From positions 142,724,941 through 142,788,940 of the forward strand of contig CM030361.1 of NCBI GenBank assembly GCA_017893485.1: a DNA stretch of 64,000 nucleotides, written 5' to 3'. How positions within the stretch are numbered: the first letter of the stretch is position 1; each line of letters starts with the position of its first letter. This DNA comes from Hemerocallis citrina (Eukaryota; Streptophyta; Magnoliopsida; Asparagales; Asphodelaceae). This document shows, piece by piece, positions 45,753-58,612 of this stretch. Made by a program: the position numbers and the translations under genes. Under the pieces are notes generated by a model. It saw only the letters and a program-made list of their open reading frames with translations. It searched no databases and had not been told where the DNA came from.

Positions 45753-48700
45753 TTAAGCATGTCTTTTCTCCATTTAAAGCCTAAAATCTCTGCTCACCAA
45801 TTCCAGCAGGCAACACGTTTCCAAAGTCTGTTTAATAATTATAAAAAGGAAAAAAATAGAGAAAACAAGAGAAAACGCCCTTAGTGCAAGTTAGGACCAC
45901 AAATAGTAAAAACGAGTACAAGAAATATGGAACAAAATTTGGAATCAACAATATAATAAGGATCAACAAGTAGTGGGAATTTAAAAAACAAGCTAGCAAG
46001 AAGGACAACTCAAGTGATCAGGTTGGGTAACAAATACTAATAGTAGAACAAGTGGCTAGTGAACATGTAAAGGTAACCAACATCAAGTGACAAGTATCAA
46101 ATACAAGTATCGAGAAACAAGTCCCAAGTCTAGTGTCAAGTTGTCGAGTACAAGTATCAAGTTTCATGTATCAAGTCTTCAAGTATCAAATGAACATGTA
46201 TCAAGTTCAGTTTTCATGTATCAAGTCTTGTAGTTATTACTATCTAGGTAGCACTTCATGCATCCATCCTTTTACTACATGGTTGCTACAGACAATGCAA
46301 TTTCGTTTAGGCCTAGTAATGGATTTTATAGGGCTGTGTACTCAGGTCATGTCGGAAATACGAGCAAGTGATCAAACCATGGGCTCTAGAGGTGGCCCCC
46401 GTCACCCATGACGTGGCACTTAGTTCTACGTGGTGCTTAGTTCCATGTGATCGTAAATACATATCATGTAATTATATAATGGGCTCTAGAGATGGCCCCC
46501 GCAGGCTCTGGAGGTGGCCCCCGTCACCCATGACGTGGCACTTAGTTCTACGTGGCACTTAGTTCCATTTAACATAAAATTATGGAAAACACGGGCCCCC
46601 TTCCGAGTACACTTACCTATCTTGTCCACTACTATGGTCTTTCCCTTAAACCCCGACTTGTTACTTTTTATTAATTTTTATTAAGCAAGTATGCAAGTGT
46701 GCGAAACAAGTCAAAAAATCATAATCATGGACATGAAATAAGTTGAGATATTTATATAGCATATTCGAGGATCAACATGAATAAAAATATCACGAACAAC
46801 GAAAATCTTAAATCTAGGCAGCACGACATTGCTGTACCAAAACTGCGATTTCCGTTGCTACGAGATAGCAAATGTAGATCCGTCAGGAGGTCTAGAAACT
46901 ATATTTCTGCCCGGTTCTAATGCATATAATTAAGGTACATAAAAGTTTTGGTAACATGTGTCAAAACAACAAACTATACAGCTTTTGTGTTCAGCCAGAA
47001 TTTGTGAATCTGAGTTTATACATGTGAAACAGTGTTGAAACATTGTTAATTAATTCTGAGAAAATTTGTAGATGTTCTCTAGGGTGTCCACCAACAGCAT
47101 GTAAAATTTTCAAGTCCACTTACAGGTAACATAGTTAAAATAATTTGCAAACTAAAGAGGTACAGCAGTTTTGTGAATCTGCGACTACCGACACAGCAAC
47201 AGTAAAAATATGATATCTCCTAGACCGTAACTTGGAATTCGAAAATTCCGGAGGCTATAGACATCTAGACATTTAGAGCTACATTTCATGTTCAGGGCTC
47301 AAGTTCAGATTTTGACTTTAAAGGGGTCGAAACAGCAAGTATGGTTCAGGACAGCAACAAGTGTGAATGTCTTTCATATATAAGTTGCATGATAATTGGT
47401 TATTATGAGTCTAGATTAATGTGTGACACAAAATAAGGATGTAGTGGTTATCAAATCAGCAAGCAACATATATTTCTCAACTCAAAGAATGCAAGATCAT
47501 CACATACATGATACAGCACACATCTACAAGACTAGGGTTTCTTAGTTTCATGTGCTCAAGTGACTAGGAGATAAATGAGTCCAACTAGTTTATAAATATA
47601 ACAACGAAAGGATTGTGACTCTTAAGATTATGGAATCAACGATGAATCATTCAAGATCAACAAATGATAAGGCAAGAAGGAGTCACAACTACAACCCATT
47701 TGCGGTATTTTCAATTAAATGCTTGTACTAGTACAATAAATCGTACAAAGAGAATACTTGCCTTAACGATGGTGAATCCGAACACGAACAAATGCGGGAT
47801 GAGAATCCCGAGAGGCGAGGTACGAGCACGGACACACGCACACACGTACGAGACACGTGCAAAACCCACACATCGGATCTACACGGATCTACTCTGGATG
47901 CCAAAACAACAAACACAGATCGGTAGATGGCTCGGATCTCGATGCGATCCAATGGCCCAGATTTAAAAAGCTCTTCTTCTTCCTTCCTTCCTTCCTCTCT
48001 TGATCGGCAGACAGGGGGAGAGAGAAAGAGCAGCGGCGTCGGCGGAGGCTGGTGGACGGCGACGTCTACGTTGCTGTGGCGGTGACAGGCAGCGCGGTGG
48101 AGCTTGGTGGCACGGCGATGGACTCTGTTTCTTGGGTTCGAAATAGGGGAGGAGAGCGATGGGAATGGGTTCGAGGTGTTGGCGATGGCTGGCGTGGGTC
48201 GTGGGTGAGGAGGATGGTGAGGATGGGTGCAGGGGATGGGGGCAACGACGAAGGGTAATGGCGGAGGCGAGTTTGGATGGGTTGCGTGGGTTGGGGACGA
48301 TGATGGCGAGATGGGTTCGGTTGTAATGAGGGCGATGGCGATGGTGGATGGGAGGTGATGGGGTTGAGACTGAGGTGGGGCGATGGTGGATGGGAGGTGA
48401 TGGGGTTGAGACTGAGGTGGGGCGATGGTGAGAGGGCAATGGGGACGACGACGGGAGTGGCTAAAGAGTTGGGTTTTCCGATCTGAGCGGAGGAAGAAAA
48501 TGGAGTGGGAGAAAGAGAGGCGGCGGTTTGTTTGGGGTTTAAACAGTATTAGGGTTAGGGGGTTATGGTTAAGTGTGTTTAGGGTTTAAATAGTTAGGGT
48601 TTGGGTTATTGGGTATTTGGGTAGCGGGTTTGAGGGGGATCCAACAAGCGACTTAGTCAAAATCCATTAAAAGTAGGAAAAAGAGATAGATGGAATAAAT

Positions 48701-49181
48701 AGTCCATTTCTACATAAAGAACGGCACAAAAGAGTAGAACGAACAATACAATTGAATTAAATATTGGCACCAAAATTGAGTTGAAACAAATGAAATGATT
48801 CTTATTTGAACGGAAACAAAAATACAGGATCTCAATTGATAAAAAGATTACGAGACTGAAGTACAGTAGAAAAATACAGTTACGGGAAATAGGAGTTACA
48901 AAGACAGTGAGTCACTGAGTTCATCGTCTTCAATCTTTTCAATCACAATTCATTCACAATCCACTGGATTTTGAAACTTGCCCCGTTCTCTCTGTAAGTC
49001 ACTTTTTTTTCCTTATTGTAACTGTAATTAAGTATATTCATTTGTTTAAATGAACACCAAATGATCAGTTACTTGGTTTTGTTAGAATATTTGATTCTGT
49101 AAGAAAAATTGAGTGTCAGAAATCAGAATGATACGAGTTTAGGTGAGGAAGGTAGTAAAATGTTGAATACATAGCAATGGA

Positions 49182-49184
<3 letters not shown>

Positions 49185-49247
<63 letters not shown>
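49185..49247. repeat. (TA)n microsatellite in the hAT element
   Basis: About 31 TA units. The flanks ATACATAGCAATGGAAACAT and AAAGCATGAGGTCTTC recur at 49975-50040 with a much shorter TA run, so this part of the element is duplicated. Confidence 0.95.
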
Positions 49248-49253
<6 letters not shown>

Positions 49254-49306
49254 GAGGTCTTCAATCTTCTCCAAGGTTTTGCACTGATTACATTGTATAC
49301 TATGTG

Positions 49307-49680
49307 TTACTTTGATTGATTTGCGTTACTTTGATTGATTTGCATCAAATGAAAATTTGCACTGACATAATAAATAATTGTAGAATCATGAAGAATCTCT
49401 ATTAACATATTTGTCACTATGGTATATAACTCAGAGTCTACTTCTTTCATTGCAATTTGAAGAGTACATGCAGTTTCAGCTTTGTTATTTAAATTGAACA
49501 TGATTTTATCAGTTCTTAAAGGATTACTGGCACTAGACTTTGTCATAAGACCTTGAATCACTGGCATCACAAACTTGAGAAGTTCCAACTTCCAAGGAAT
49601 CAGCACTTCCACAAGCGCAATTTCGGAACCTGTTCTCCATAATCTATGTTGAGATCAATTCGCTAAATCTGAAAAAACTC
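49307..49680 (-). pseudogene. Exon-like frame of unknown origin inside the hAT element
   Basis: A minus-strand frame of about 100 codons reads VLIPWKLELLKFVMPVIQGL, then NNKAETACTLQIAMKEVDSE and LYTIVTNMLIEILHDSTIIY. The composition and alternating hydrophobic pattern look like a helical repeat protein. A TTTTTTCAG acceptor-like site lies upstream at about 49664. It lies between two direct duplicates of hAT sequence (49170-49300, 49970-50070). I do not recognise the source gene; it may be a captured exon. Confidence 0.45.
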
Positions 49681-50482
49681 AATGCGTAAAACACTAATGA
49701 TAAGGCAAAACCATATTTAAGGGTATCCAAAGAAACTTAAAAACAGATAAAAGACAAATAAATTAGGAAATCCCAAAATTCTTGTTATACACCTAGAAAC
49801 AACATATTGCTTAACCTGAAATTAAACCATGATGATGGTCATCATAGATATCGCACTTGAAATTAAACTTGTGACATCTTAATTACATGTTATCTGCCTA
49901 ACTCTTCTGAATTCTTTAGTTTTAACCCGAGCATTCGGCACATACCTATAATTTATATACATATTTGTCAGGCAATACATAGCAATGGAAACATCTATAT
50001 ATATTTAAAGCATGAGGTCTTCTCCAAGGTTTTGTATAGATTACATTGTATACTATGGTTGTTCTGGTTTGAAGTAAAAGTTAATAATATTGTGAACTTA
50101 ATAACTATCTCAATCTTATTGTATTAGTGAGATGTAGATAAATCTGTATCTGCTCAGAGTAATCATGGATAATTTCCTAGTTCATTTTCATGATCATGTG
50201 TTCCTTCATTTTTTGTTGTTGTTGTTGATGTTGTAAGTTACTCCTTCTCTGTAACATAAATTTCATTATTCTTTTTTTACTCCTCTGTTTTTTTATTTAT
50301 TTATACAAGTATTATAATTTAGAAGTCTAATTTTGGGAATTTTAGTTTTCAGATTTGCCGATTGATTTGAATGCAGAGTTGAGAATTTTCGAATTGCAAG
50401 TCCACATTCACTATCCAGCTCGTTCTACTGTTCTATATTTCTATGCTTTATTAATTTCATTTTAATTTCTATATTAAAAGGA

Positions 50483-52996
50483 ATGTTTCCTAAGAAACAC
50501 GCTTCTGCGTATGAAAAAAGAAAAAGAAAGAAAATGGAAGAAGATATTATAAAAGCTCAAAGCGGTTCTTTAGATAAATTTTTGAAGAAAATAAATGTTT
50601 CTTCGGAAAATGAGGTAAATGAAGAAGTTCAAAATTTTGTTCAAAATGAAAATGAACAAACCAAAAATATGGAAGAAACAACAAATGTTACTGAAAATGA
50701 GAACATTGAAAATAATATAGAAATAAACAATGTGCTTGAATGTTCAGAAGTTACAACATCTTTGAATGTATATGATCTTAGAGATTGGGATAGTTTAGAT
50801 GGAAAAATGAGAGATTTTCTTGTAAAAAAAAGGTCCTATTAGAGGAAACCAATATTAATTTTCCTGAGGATAATTAAAACAGGGGATTTTCTTATCATTT
50901 TTATTATCCAAAATTAACAAATGGAGAACTTTCTGATAGAAAATGGTTGGTTTACTTAAAAGATTTGGATAGAGTATTTTGTTTTTGTTGTAAAGTGGCA
51001 AGAAAAGTTCATACTAGGAGTAAATTAGCAGATGAAAGAATTAATGATTGGAAACATCTTGGGGATAAGATTAAATAACATGAAAATAGTCATGAACACC
51101 TTATTAACCTTAGAGCTTTAGTTGAACTGCGAGTCAGATTGAACAAAAATCAAACAATTGATAAAGAATTACAAAGAGCAAATCAAGAAAGATACAAACC
51201 ATTGGAAACAAGTTATGGTCAGAATAATTTCGATTGTAAAACGTCTTGCTATGAATAATTTGGCATTTCGTGGAACAAATGAAAAAATTTATGAAGATTC
51301 TAATGAAAATTTCTTAGACTTTCTTGAATCAATAGCAGGGTTTGATACCGTAATGATGCAACATTTACGACTAATTCAATGTGAAAATATTCATTATCAT
51401 TATCTTAGTCATAAAATACAAAATGAATTGATAGCAATGTTAACATCAAGTGTCAAGAGTGCAATTATAAAAAAAATTTAAAGATGCCAAATATTTTTCT
51501 GTGATTCTTGATTGCACTCTTGATGCTAGTCACAAAGAACAAATGACTCTGATTATACGAAGTGTCAATATCGCAAGTTACCCAATAAAAATAGAAGAAA
51601 TTTTTTAGAGTTTCTAAATATGGAAGATACATCTGGATTGGGCCTTTTTAATGAATTACAAGCTGCTCTAAACTCTCTTGATTTAGATATCGATAATGAG
51701 AGGACAAAGTTATGATAATGGTTCTAATATGAAAGGAAAACACCAAGGTGTTCAGAAAATGTTACTTGACATAAATTCCAGAGCTTTTTATATGCCATGC
51801 GGTTGTCATTCTCTCAATTTAGTACTTTGTGATATAGCAAACTCTTGTTTAAAAGGAAAATCTTTTTTTGGAGCATGTCAAGCCATTTATAATGTGTTTT
51901 CCAAATTCAACAAAGTGATGGAATCTTTTACTTAAATATGAGATGAATCAACTTTGAAATCTTTATCAACTACACACTGGGAAAGTTACATTGAAAGCGT
52001 AAAAGCAATAAAAAATCAAGTTCCCAAAATAAAACAAGCTTTAATTAAATCAGCAGAAATTTCTGATGATTCTAAAATGAGTTGGGATGCTGAGAAATTA
52101 GCATCAGGTGAATGTTCAAGTTTTGATTTTATTTTACATTTGGTTATTGGAATGAAATTTTTTATAAAATAAACTTAGTGAGTAAAAAGTTGCAGACTGA
52201 AGATACTTCTTGATGTTGCAATTAAAAACTTAGAAGGATTGGTTTCATTTTTTTGAAAAATATAGAGAAAATGGATTTACTTCTGGTATGATTGAAGCTA
52301 AAAAAATTGCATCTGAAATGAAAATTGAGCTCTTATTTTCTGTAAAACGTAGGATTTTTAGAAAGAGACATTTTGATGAAATTCCTGATACCGATAGAGA
52401 ACAACAATCTGCTCATGAAAATTTTAGAACTGATTATTTTTTTGTTTTAGTTGATATGACTCTTTCTCAATTGAAGAGTAGATTTGAACAAATGCAAATG
52501 TTTGAATCTATATTTGGGTTCTTATTTGATGCATCACAGTTAGTTTCATTGGATGATGATGAAATAAAAAATTGTTGTTTCCAACTTGAAATTGCTTTGA
52601 AACATGGTGATGTGTCTAATATTGATGCAAATTATTTACTTTCAGAATTACAAATATTGTAAGAAATGCTACCAAGTGAACTATATGAAACAGATAAACC
52701 ATGGCATTCAATTAAAATTATGGAGTTTGCAAAAAAAAATGGATATGTTTCCAAATATTTTGGTTGGTTATAGAATTTTGTTGGCTGTACATGTGACCGT
52801 GGCATCTGCGGAGAGAAGCTTTTCAAAATTAAAATTATTAAAATCTTATTTACGAACAACTATGACACAAGATCGGTTAAATGGATTAGCAATTTTGAGT
52901 ATCGAAAAAAATATGTTGAAAAATATTGAGGTTGAACATACAATTAATGATTTTGCTTCTAAAAATGCAAGAAGAAAACATTTTGATGAGATGTGA
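50483..52996 (+). pseudogene. hAT transposase (TTF zinc finger, DUF4371, hAT dimerisation)
   Basis: It starts MFPKKHASAYEKRKRKKMEE with a basic, probably nuclear-targeting, N-terminus. A TTF-type zinc finger follows near 50940-51110 (DRKWLVYLKDLDRVFCFCC, then HENSHEH). The catalytic region includes YDNGSNMKGKHQGVQKMLLD and CGCHSLNLVLCDIANSC (51700-51850). The C-terminal hAT dimerisation domain reads ASAERSFSKLKLLKSYLRTT and RLNGLAILSIE (52800-52915). The frame is broken by slips at A-runs (near 50825 and 51470) and by several in-frame stops (for example after GDKIK near 51076, and near 51934), so no full-length transposase can be made from this copy. No introns are needed to explain the layout. 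Confidence 0.92.
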
Positions 52997-53252
52997 TTGA
53001 TTTTTTTTTTTTTTTTTTTTTTTGTTGCAGGTGCAAGAGTGGCTGTCACTATGCTTAATGAAAAATATGGAGTATTTGATGTCATAAAGTAAAACAAAAG
53101 TAATCTTTATTTTTCTTGGTATTTTTTTTATGTCTCCCGCCGTTACATTATATTTTATTAATATATATAAAAATACTTGCATGTCTATAAAGGGCCCCAA
53201 TTTTATTTTTCGCCCAGGCCTAAAATACCTAAGGATCAGCCCTGCTTATGTG

Positions 53253-53413
53253 TAACACTACTAGGGTTATGTGTTAACCTAAACACTAGGAGGGCAATAG
53301 GGTGACTAAGCATCTCTAGACAAACCCGCACACATCCACACACGTCCACACTCACCCACACTCATCCTAACCCTCTAATAGTTGGCCGGCCACCACACCC
53401 CTCACCCTTCCTA

Positions 53414-53450
<37 letters not shown>

Positions 53451-54477
53451 TGAGAGAAAGAGAGAGAGAGAGAGAGAGCATGGGAAACCTAGCTCATTTT
53501 CCGTACTTCTAGTTCATGTTCTTTACTACTCATTCCATACTACTCTTTATTCCATACTTTTCTATACTACTCTTCATTCCAATATTTTCTGACTTATTTC
53601 TAAAAGCTAGTTAAGCAAGAAAAGAAGCAAGACAAGTTAGGAGAAGGAGAAAGAAGTTAGGAGGTGAAGACATGACAAGTGTGGTGTTGTGCAACCATAA
53701 AGTGGGTGTTCTCCTAACCTTCTATGTTAATTTCTTGGTTGTTTAGTCGTTTGTTTGATGATGTTTAGCTCATGAGGAGTGGGAAATTTCTAGTAAATTC
53801 AATTATTGTATGCTTAAAGAGTATGTTTAGTAAAACTAAGTTGAAGGAAATTGCTAGTAGATGACCTTAAAATATTTGCATGATAAATTACTATATTAAA
53901 TTGTAGATCTCTATGGTTAGATTCCTAACGGTATAGAATTAATTTTATATTTTGCATATTAAACTCATAATCTTGTAATAAGGAAATTTCATAGCACAAT
54001 TGTTGAAAATATATACGTATATTAGGGTTTTTGTTTAGAGATTATGCACATGAAGTTTTTGACAAAATGCCCAAATGAGAAAGTTTACATGTAAGGTATA
54101 CGATGAAATGTCTAAATGAAATATATACGCACACTAAATACAAAGTGTAATAGATTAACAAGTTATGAGAATAACGTTGCAGTTAAAAGCATTTAGCATT
54201 ATGTGGATATGAGGTAGTACATATACATGTGTGAATTAAACTAGTGTGGGAAGAATTTTATTACGCATAAAATACACTGTTGGATGGAATGCGATTATGC
54301 ATGCGTATGTATATAGATTACGCATACTTGTATGTGTGCATATTGTGATGTGTATTTAGGTCAACTTTTAGCATGAGTGGAAAGCTAGGTTGAACCCTAT
54401 GCAAGACTTGTTGCAATTTAAACCGCTTGGCTAACATATGAAATTAGGTTGGATTCATCTAGTGTCCAATTATTACT
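53253..54477 (+). other. Continuation of the element E LTR, no gene
   Basis: AT-rich LTR-like sequence after the hAT element. It holds a (GT)16 run at 53417-53448 and a (GA)n run at 53459-53478. GATGAAATGTCTAAATGAAA near 54100 echoes 43270-43310. No supportable coding region. Confidence 0.5.
53417..53478. repeat. (GT)n and (GA)n microsatellites
   Basis: Sixteen GT units are followed after a short spacer by about ten GA units. Confidence 0.95.
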
Positions 54478-55001
54478 CCTTAAATGCATTAGAATACATG
54501 CTTATTACTAATTTTCATTACTAATTTTCTTATAGAATATCGACTCTCAATCGTCACTACTATTTGGTTTGGCATGATGGGTCTTTCAAGTTTAACCACC
54601 ATGTCATTATTCTTAGTAGTAACAAGTTATTTAGGGCAAATGAGTGTTTTTCACAAACGAATCCTTTTCGACAATTTTTTTTTTGTAGACATGATCCTGA
54701 TTATTGACTTTTGTGCCAAAAAGAAATTACATTTAGGTATTTGTTCTGTTGCAAGTAGTTGTAGTTGCGATTGAGATCACTTTGTAGTTTGCAACCTGGT
54801 TGAAAATTTTCTTCCTAGTGTTACCAAGTTGCAAGTTAGAAAAGAAATAAAATTTCTTTTGTTAAATGGTAGATATTAGTTTAGTCTCATATCGAATAAT
54901 ATATTGAATTAGTTTTTTCTTTTCTCCTATATATATTGTACTCAGTTAATTCAATCAATAAAAACTCAATAAATTATTATATCCTATTCTTAAATCTAAC
55001 A
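54478..55001 (+). repeat. Direct repeat flanking the second nest, copy 2
   Basis: Aligns with 42191-42700. Its last part, TGTTAAATGGTAG (from about 54860) to AAATCTAACA (55001), has the ends of a short copia LTR. Confidence 0.7.
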
Positions 55002-56202
55002 GGAGTGACTTTAGAAAATAGTTACAACTCGGAAAATCTTGTAACTGCATTTGCAACTGTAACTATTTGCAGACCAAACACAAATTAAAAAAAACACATG
55101 TAGGGAACGGTATAATAATCAAATGATGGTTCCGGGGGAAGTGCTTATGTGCTGTCAACCTCCCACTGGATGAATACTAAATGGGGGGAGATTACATTAG
55201 ACATGTGTAGTATTAATCATAGCTTAGTGCGATTTAAATGATGGAAATAATAATATTTAGTGGGAAAGCATGACTGACTAAAAAAGTAGTGTGTAATGAG
55301 TGGGAATATCTACACTTTGAACCACATCCCTTCTTTTCAAAAGAGTATGGAAGCTTCACTTTTTCTTTATATATCTAGATGAAAGTAGAGCTGGTATCGG
55401 GGTACTATCGGTCGGATCTTCCACTATCTGAATTCAGACTTGATACTTTATAGATTTAAAATTAGACCCAAATCCGGACTTGAAAGAATCGGGTCCAGGT
55501 CTAGGTCCGGGTTCTAGTTAAAAAGTTCTACCCGTAGGGTTTGGTAGTGGGGAATAAATATTTGCACGTAAATATTTTGCACCGATATTCTACAGTTTCA
55601 ATAATTTTTGCACTTAAGTACATGAATAAATATTATATTTACGCATCGATATTCAACAATTATTGTTTATATGTATATCCATATAACACTTATTATTAAA
55701 ATTTCATAATTTTTGAGGTAATTTTTAACGGGTGCATCGGGTCTTATTCTGAGCGGATCCAGACCCGAACCCGAACCCCAAAGTGCATCGGGTTTTAGTT
55801 TAGAACCCGGACCCGGACCCGTCTAGATTGGGTCGGTTCAGGTCCAATGCCGGATCCGGGTATCGACTAAATGTGACAATGCTATATGAATGTATAATTG
55901 AAGTTCAATAAAATTAGAAGAAACAAATTGTAATACAAGTAACCCATATGAAATTTAGACCATATTATGATATATTTGGCAAATCATGTTATTGTAAGAA
56001 ATAAAAACCTTTCAGGAAAACTAAAAGAAATATTTAAAAGAAATATATATTAATTAAAAGAAATAATTTAACTGTATATCCTATAAACACGAAGAAAACA
56101 AGATCACACATATATATGTAGATGATAAGAATATCTGAACCCTACTACCCTTTACTCCCATATCACCAAAACAGAGCCAAGAAAAAAAAACTAAAAAAAA
56201 AA
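55002..56202 (+). other. Intergenic sequence before the phospholipase gene
   Basis: Mostly AT-rich. From about 55385 to 55870 there is a dispersed-repeat-like segment with strings such as GACCCGAACCCGAACC and GGGTCCAGGTCTAGGTCCGG. A TATA-like ATATATAT at 56108-56116 lies about 90 nt before the ATG and could be the gene's core promoter. No further gene is seen. Confidence 0.5.
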
Positions 56203-58612
56203 ATGCCAAGATCCAAACTCACTATTGGCTTCCTCCTCCTCCTCCTTCTTCACAGTAATCCACATTTGGCAAATGGCCACCAGCCCATCCAAGCCATTGT
56301 TGTACTTGTACTCGAAAACAGGTCTTTCGACCACATGCTTGGATGGATGAAGAAGAAGAACTCTGCTTTCTATTCGAGTCCAATTGATGGTCTCAATGGC
56401 AACGAATGCAACCGCCGTTCCACTTCCGATCCCAAGTCTCCTTCTATTTGTGTTTCCGATGATGCGCAGTATGTCGACCCTGATCCTGGTCATTCTTTTG
56501 AGGCAAGTAGTTTCCGATCTTTATTAATATAAATGATATTTAATCCATTAGTGTAATTTATGTGCTTCTTCTTTTCTGTTTATGAAGGTTCTCAATTTAA
56601 TTATAGTTAAAATTTTCAGTTAAGGACAAATTTGACGGATGGTATTTATTTGAAATATTTAGTTACCCTATTGTTAGGTAGCTCCTGATGATATTGTATA
56701 TAACTTGATGTATTCTTGAACTAGTAAAATTTAACAAGGCTGTGATTCGAAAATTACTAACTACTTCTTTCTATTTGAAATACATTAATCGACAATCAAT
56801 CGCTAGTACCTTTGGAAATTCACTTTCACTATTATGCATATATAGTCATAGGCTACTAAATTATCAGGCTGTTCGAGATCAAGTCTATGGTTCCTCAGGC
56901 AGCAACAAAACCCCCACCATGTCTGGTTTTGTCGAACAAGCCCTAACCGTATCTGAAGACCTAGCGGCCGCTGTCATGAAAGGGTTCAATCCTCAAAATG
57001 TTCCCGTTTTTGCAAAATTAGCCCAAGAATTTGCAGTGTTCGACCGATGGTTCTCCTCTCTCCCAGGCCCAACTCAGCCCAACCGGCTCTTCGTCTACTC
57101 GGCCACATCTCATGGAGCCACCAGCCATAACAAGTGGGACCTAGTGAGGGGGTACCCTCAAAAGACAATCTTTGACTCGCTTCATGATGATGGACTGGAC
57201 TTCAACATCTATTTTGAGAATACACCGGCTACATTGTTCTATCGGAACATGAGGAAGTTGATGTATGTTAGGAAGTTTCACAAGTATGGGACTTTCTTGG
57301 ATCATGCGAGGGATGGGAGACTGGCTAGCTTGAGTGTGATCGAACCTAGGTACATTCATCGACTTTTAGATAATAATAATAATAATAATAATAAAAGTAC
57401 GTTAATTCTTAATTTTCAGTCAAATATGATGACCGACCAATTAATTCTTTTACAATTTACGTTCAAATTTAATTATGCATTGAACTAGGTACTTCGATAT
57501 TAATGGAAAACCAGCAAATGATGACCACCCGTCACATGATGTGGCTAATGGGCAGAAACTAGTGAAGGAGGTGTACGAGGCATTGAGGTCAAGCCCACAG
57601 TGGAATGAGAGTTTGCTTGTCATTACCTACGACGAGCATGGAGGTTTTTATGATCATGTTGAAACCCCGTTTGTCGGAATCCCAAACCCTGATGGGATTA
57701 CGGGACCTGACCCCTACAGGTTTGCATTTGATCGGTTAGGAGTTCGGGTCCCAACCATTGTCGTCTCACCATGGATCAAGAGAGGAACAGGTAATGACGT
57801 CGTGCTTATATGCAAGGCAATGATTTAGTTAACAAGTTATGGATATGTCAGTAATTAACTTTTGTACGTAGAATAGGTTCCTTTTCCTCTTAATTTTTGT
57901 TTCCTGGATTTCTTCTTAAAGTTACAATGTTCATCAGTCTATTTGATAAGAATTTGCTACTCCTCTACTAAGTTAGACCTTTGATTGTAAAATATATCTA
58001 AGTAATTTGTTGTCAATTTTTTCCATTAATCAATTTGTGTTTGTTGTCATGTCTCAGTTGTGAACAAGCCTACTGGACCTGCCAAAAACTCAGAGTTTGA
58101 GCATTCTTCCATACCTGCAACTATAAAGAAAATGTTCAACCTCACCTCTGACTTCTTAACTCAGCGAGATGCTTGGGCTGGAACTTTTGAAGCAGTCGTT
58201 AGCGACTTAAATTCACCTCGAACAGATTGCCCAAGTATGTAACTATTTATGTGACTAATTATGCAACCAGTGTAAGTTATTTGTACTAATCTCCATTCCT
58301 GCTCTTTCACAAGTGATGCTACCGGATGTCCTGCCTCTAAGGAAGACCGGAGCAGATGATAACCGATATATATCTGAACTTCAGAGCGAGTTAGTTGAGT
58401 TGGCTTCAATCCTCAATGGTGAAGATTTATTGAGTATATCATCAAGCCGTGAGACAAGAAAGCGGATGACAGTGAAGGATGCTGATCGGTGCATTAACCG
58501 CGCCATGTCCAACTTCTTAAGAGCAAGCAGAGAAGCCGTGAGAATGGGCGTAGATGAGTCGGCCATAGTAGACATGAAATCATATAATTTTGCAAGAAAA
58601 AGAATTCCATGA
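56203..58612 (+). CDS. NPC: Non-specific phospholipase C (phosphoesterase family)
   Basis: Five exons (56203-56502, 56868-57349, 57489-57790, 58058-58234, 58314-58612) give 519 residues, normal for the family. NPC enzymes hydrolyse phosphatidylcholine and related lipids to diacylglycerol and a phospho-headgroup. A signal peptide ([21 protein letters not shown]) suggests secretion or ER entry. Family motifs are present: [14 protein letters not shown] (residues ~38-51), [42 protein letters not shown] and [16 protein letters not shown]. Exon 4 has [13 protein letters not shown] and [12 protein letters not shown], then PRTDC. The C-terminus ([29 protein letters not shown]) is the usual helical tail. 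Intron 1 uses a GC donor (GAG|GCAAGT); the others are GT-AG. Intron 2 has an (AAT)n run. All catalytic motifs look intact. Confidence 0.95.

Larger units (their letters stand above)
44705..48900 (-). mobile_element. Element G: solo LTR nested in the hAT element
   Basis: It starts TGTCACGCCTCGCTTTCC and ends AGGAGTTACA, with a perfect duplication AAGAC at 44700-44704 and 48901-48905. Its ends and internal blocks (CATCCATAAGCTGTA, CTAGTAATGGATTTTATAGG) relate it to the LTRs of elements A and C. No gag, pol or PBS of its own is present. It is interrupted by the TRIM at 45001-45752. A GC-rich leader zone lies near 47960-48480. Confidence 0.92.
44285..53244 (+). mobile_element. hAT-superfamily DNA transposon
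   Basis: It begins CAAGGCCGGCCTTGG and ends GGATCAGCCCTG (minus strand CAGGGCTGATCC), hAT-type imperfect termini. The perfect 8-bp target duplication CTTATGTG is at 44277-44284 and 53245-53252. It contains a decayed transposase gene (50483-52996) and a nested solo LTR (44705-48900). Length 8960 bp, about 4.8 kb without the nested LTR. Confidence 0.96.
43159..54470 (+). mobile_element. Element E: gypsy-like LTR retrotransposon remnant hosting a hAT element
   Basis: TGTAATACCCCGGAG at 43159 looks like an LTR start. A purine tract AAGGAGGGAG at 44031-44040 is followed by TGATGTAGTATCC, the start of a 3' LTR that is split by the hAT element and resumes at 53253. Motifs of the form GATGAAATG(T/C)CT recur in both the 43200-43330 and 54050-54115 parts, consistent with two LTRs. 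The internal part is only about 400 bp, with a gag-like scrap. The right boundary is not resolved. Confidence 0.5.

Noticed and set aside
47963..48439. Proline/histidine-rich minus-strand frame
   Set aside because: GC-rich leader-like part of solo LTR G with an internal tandem duplication and no domain.
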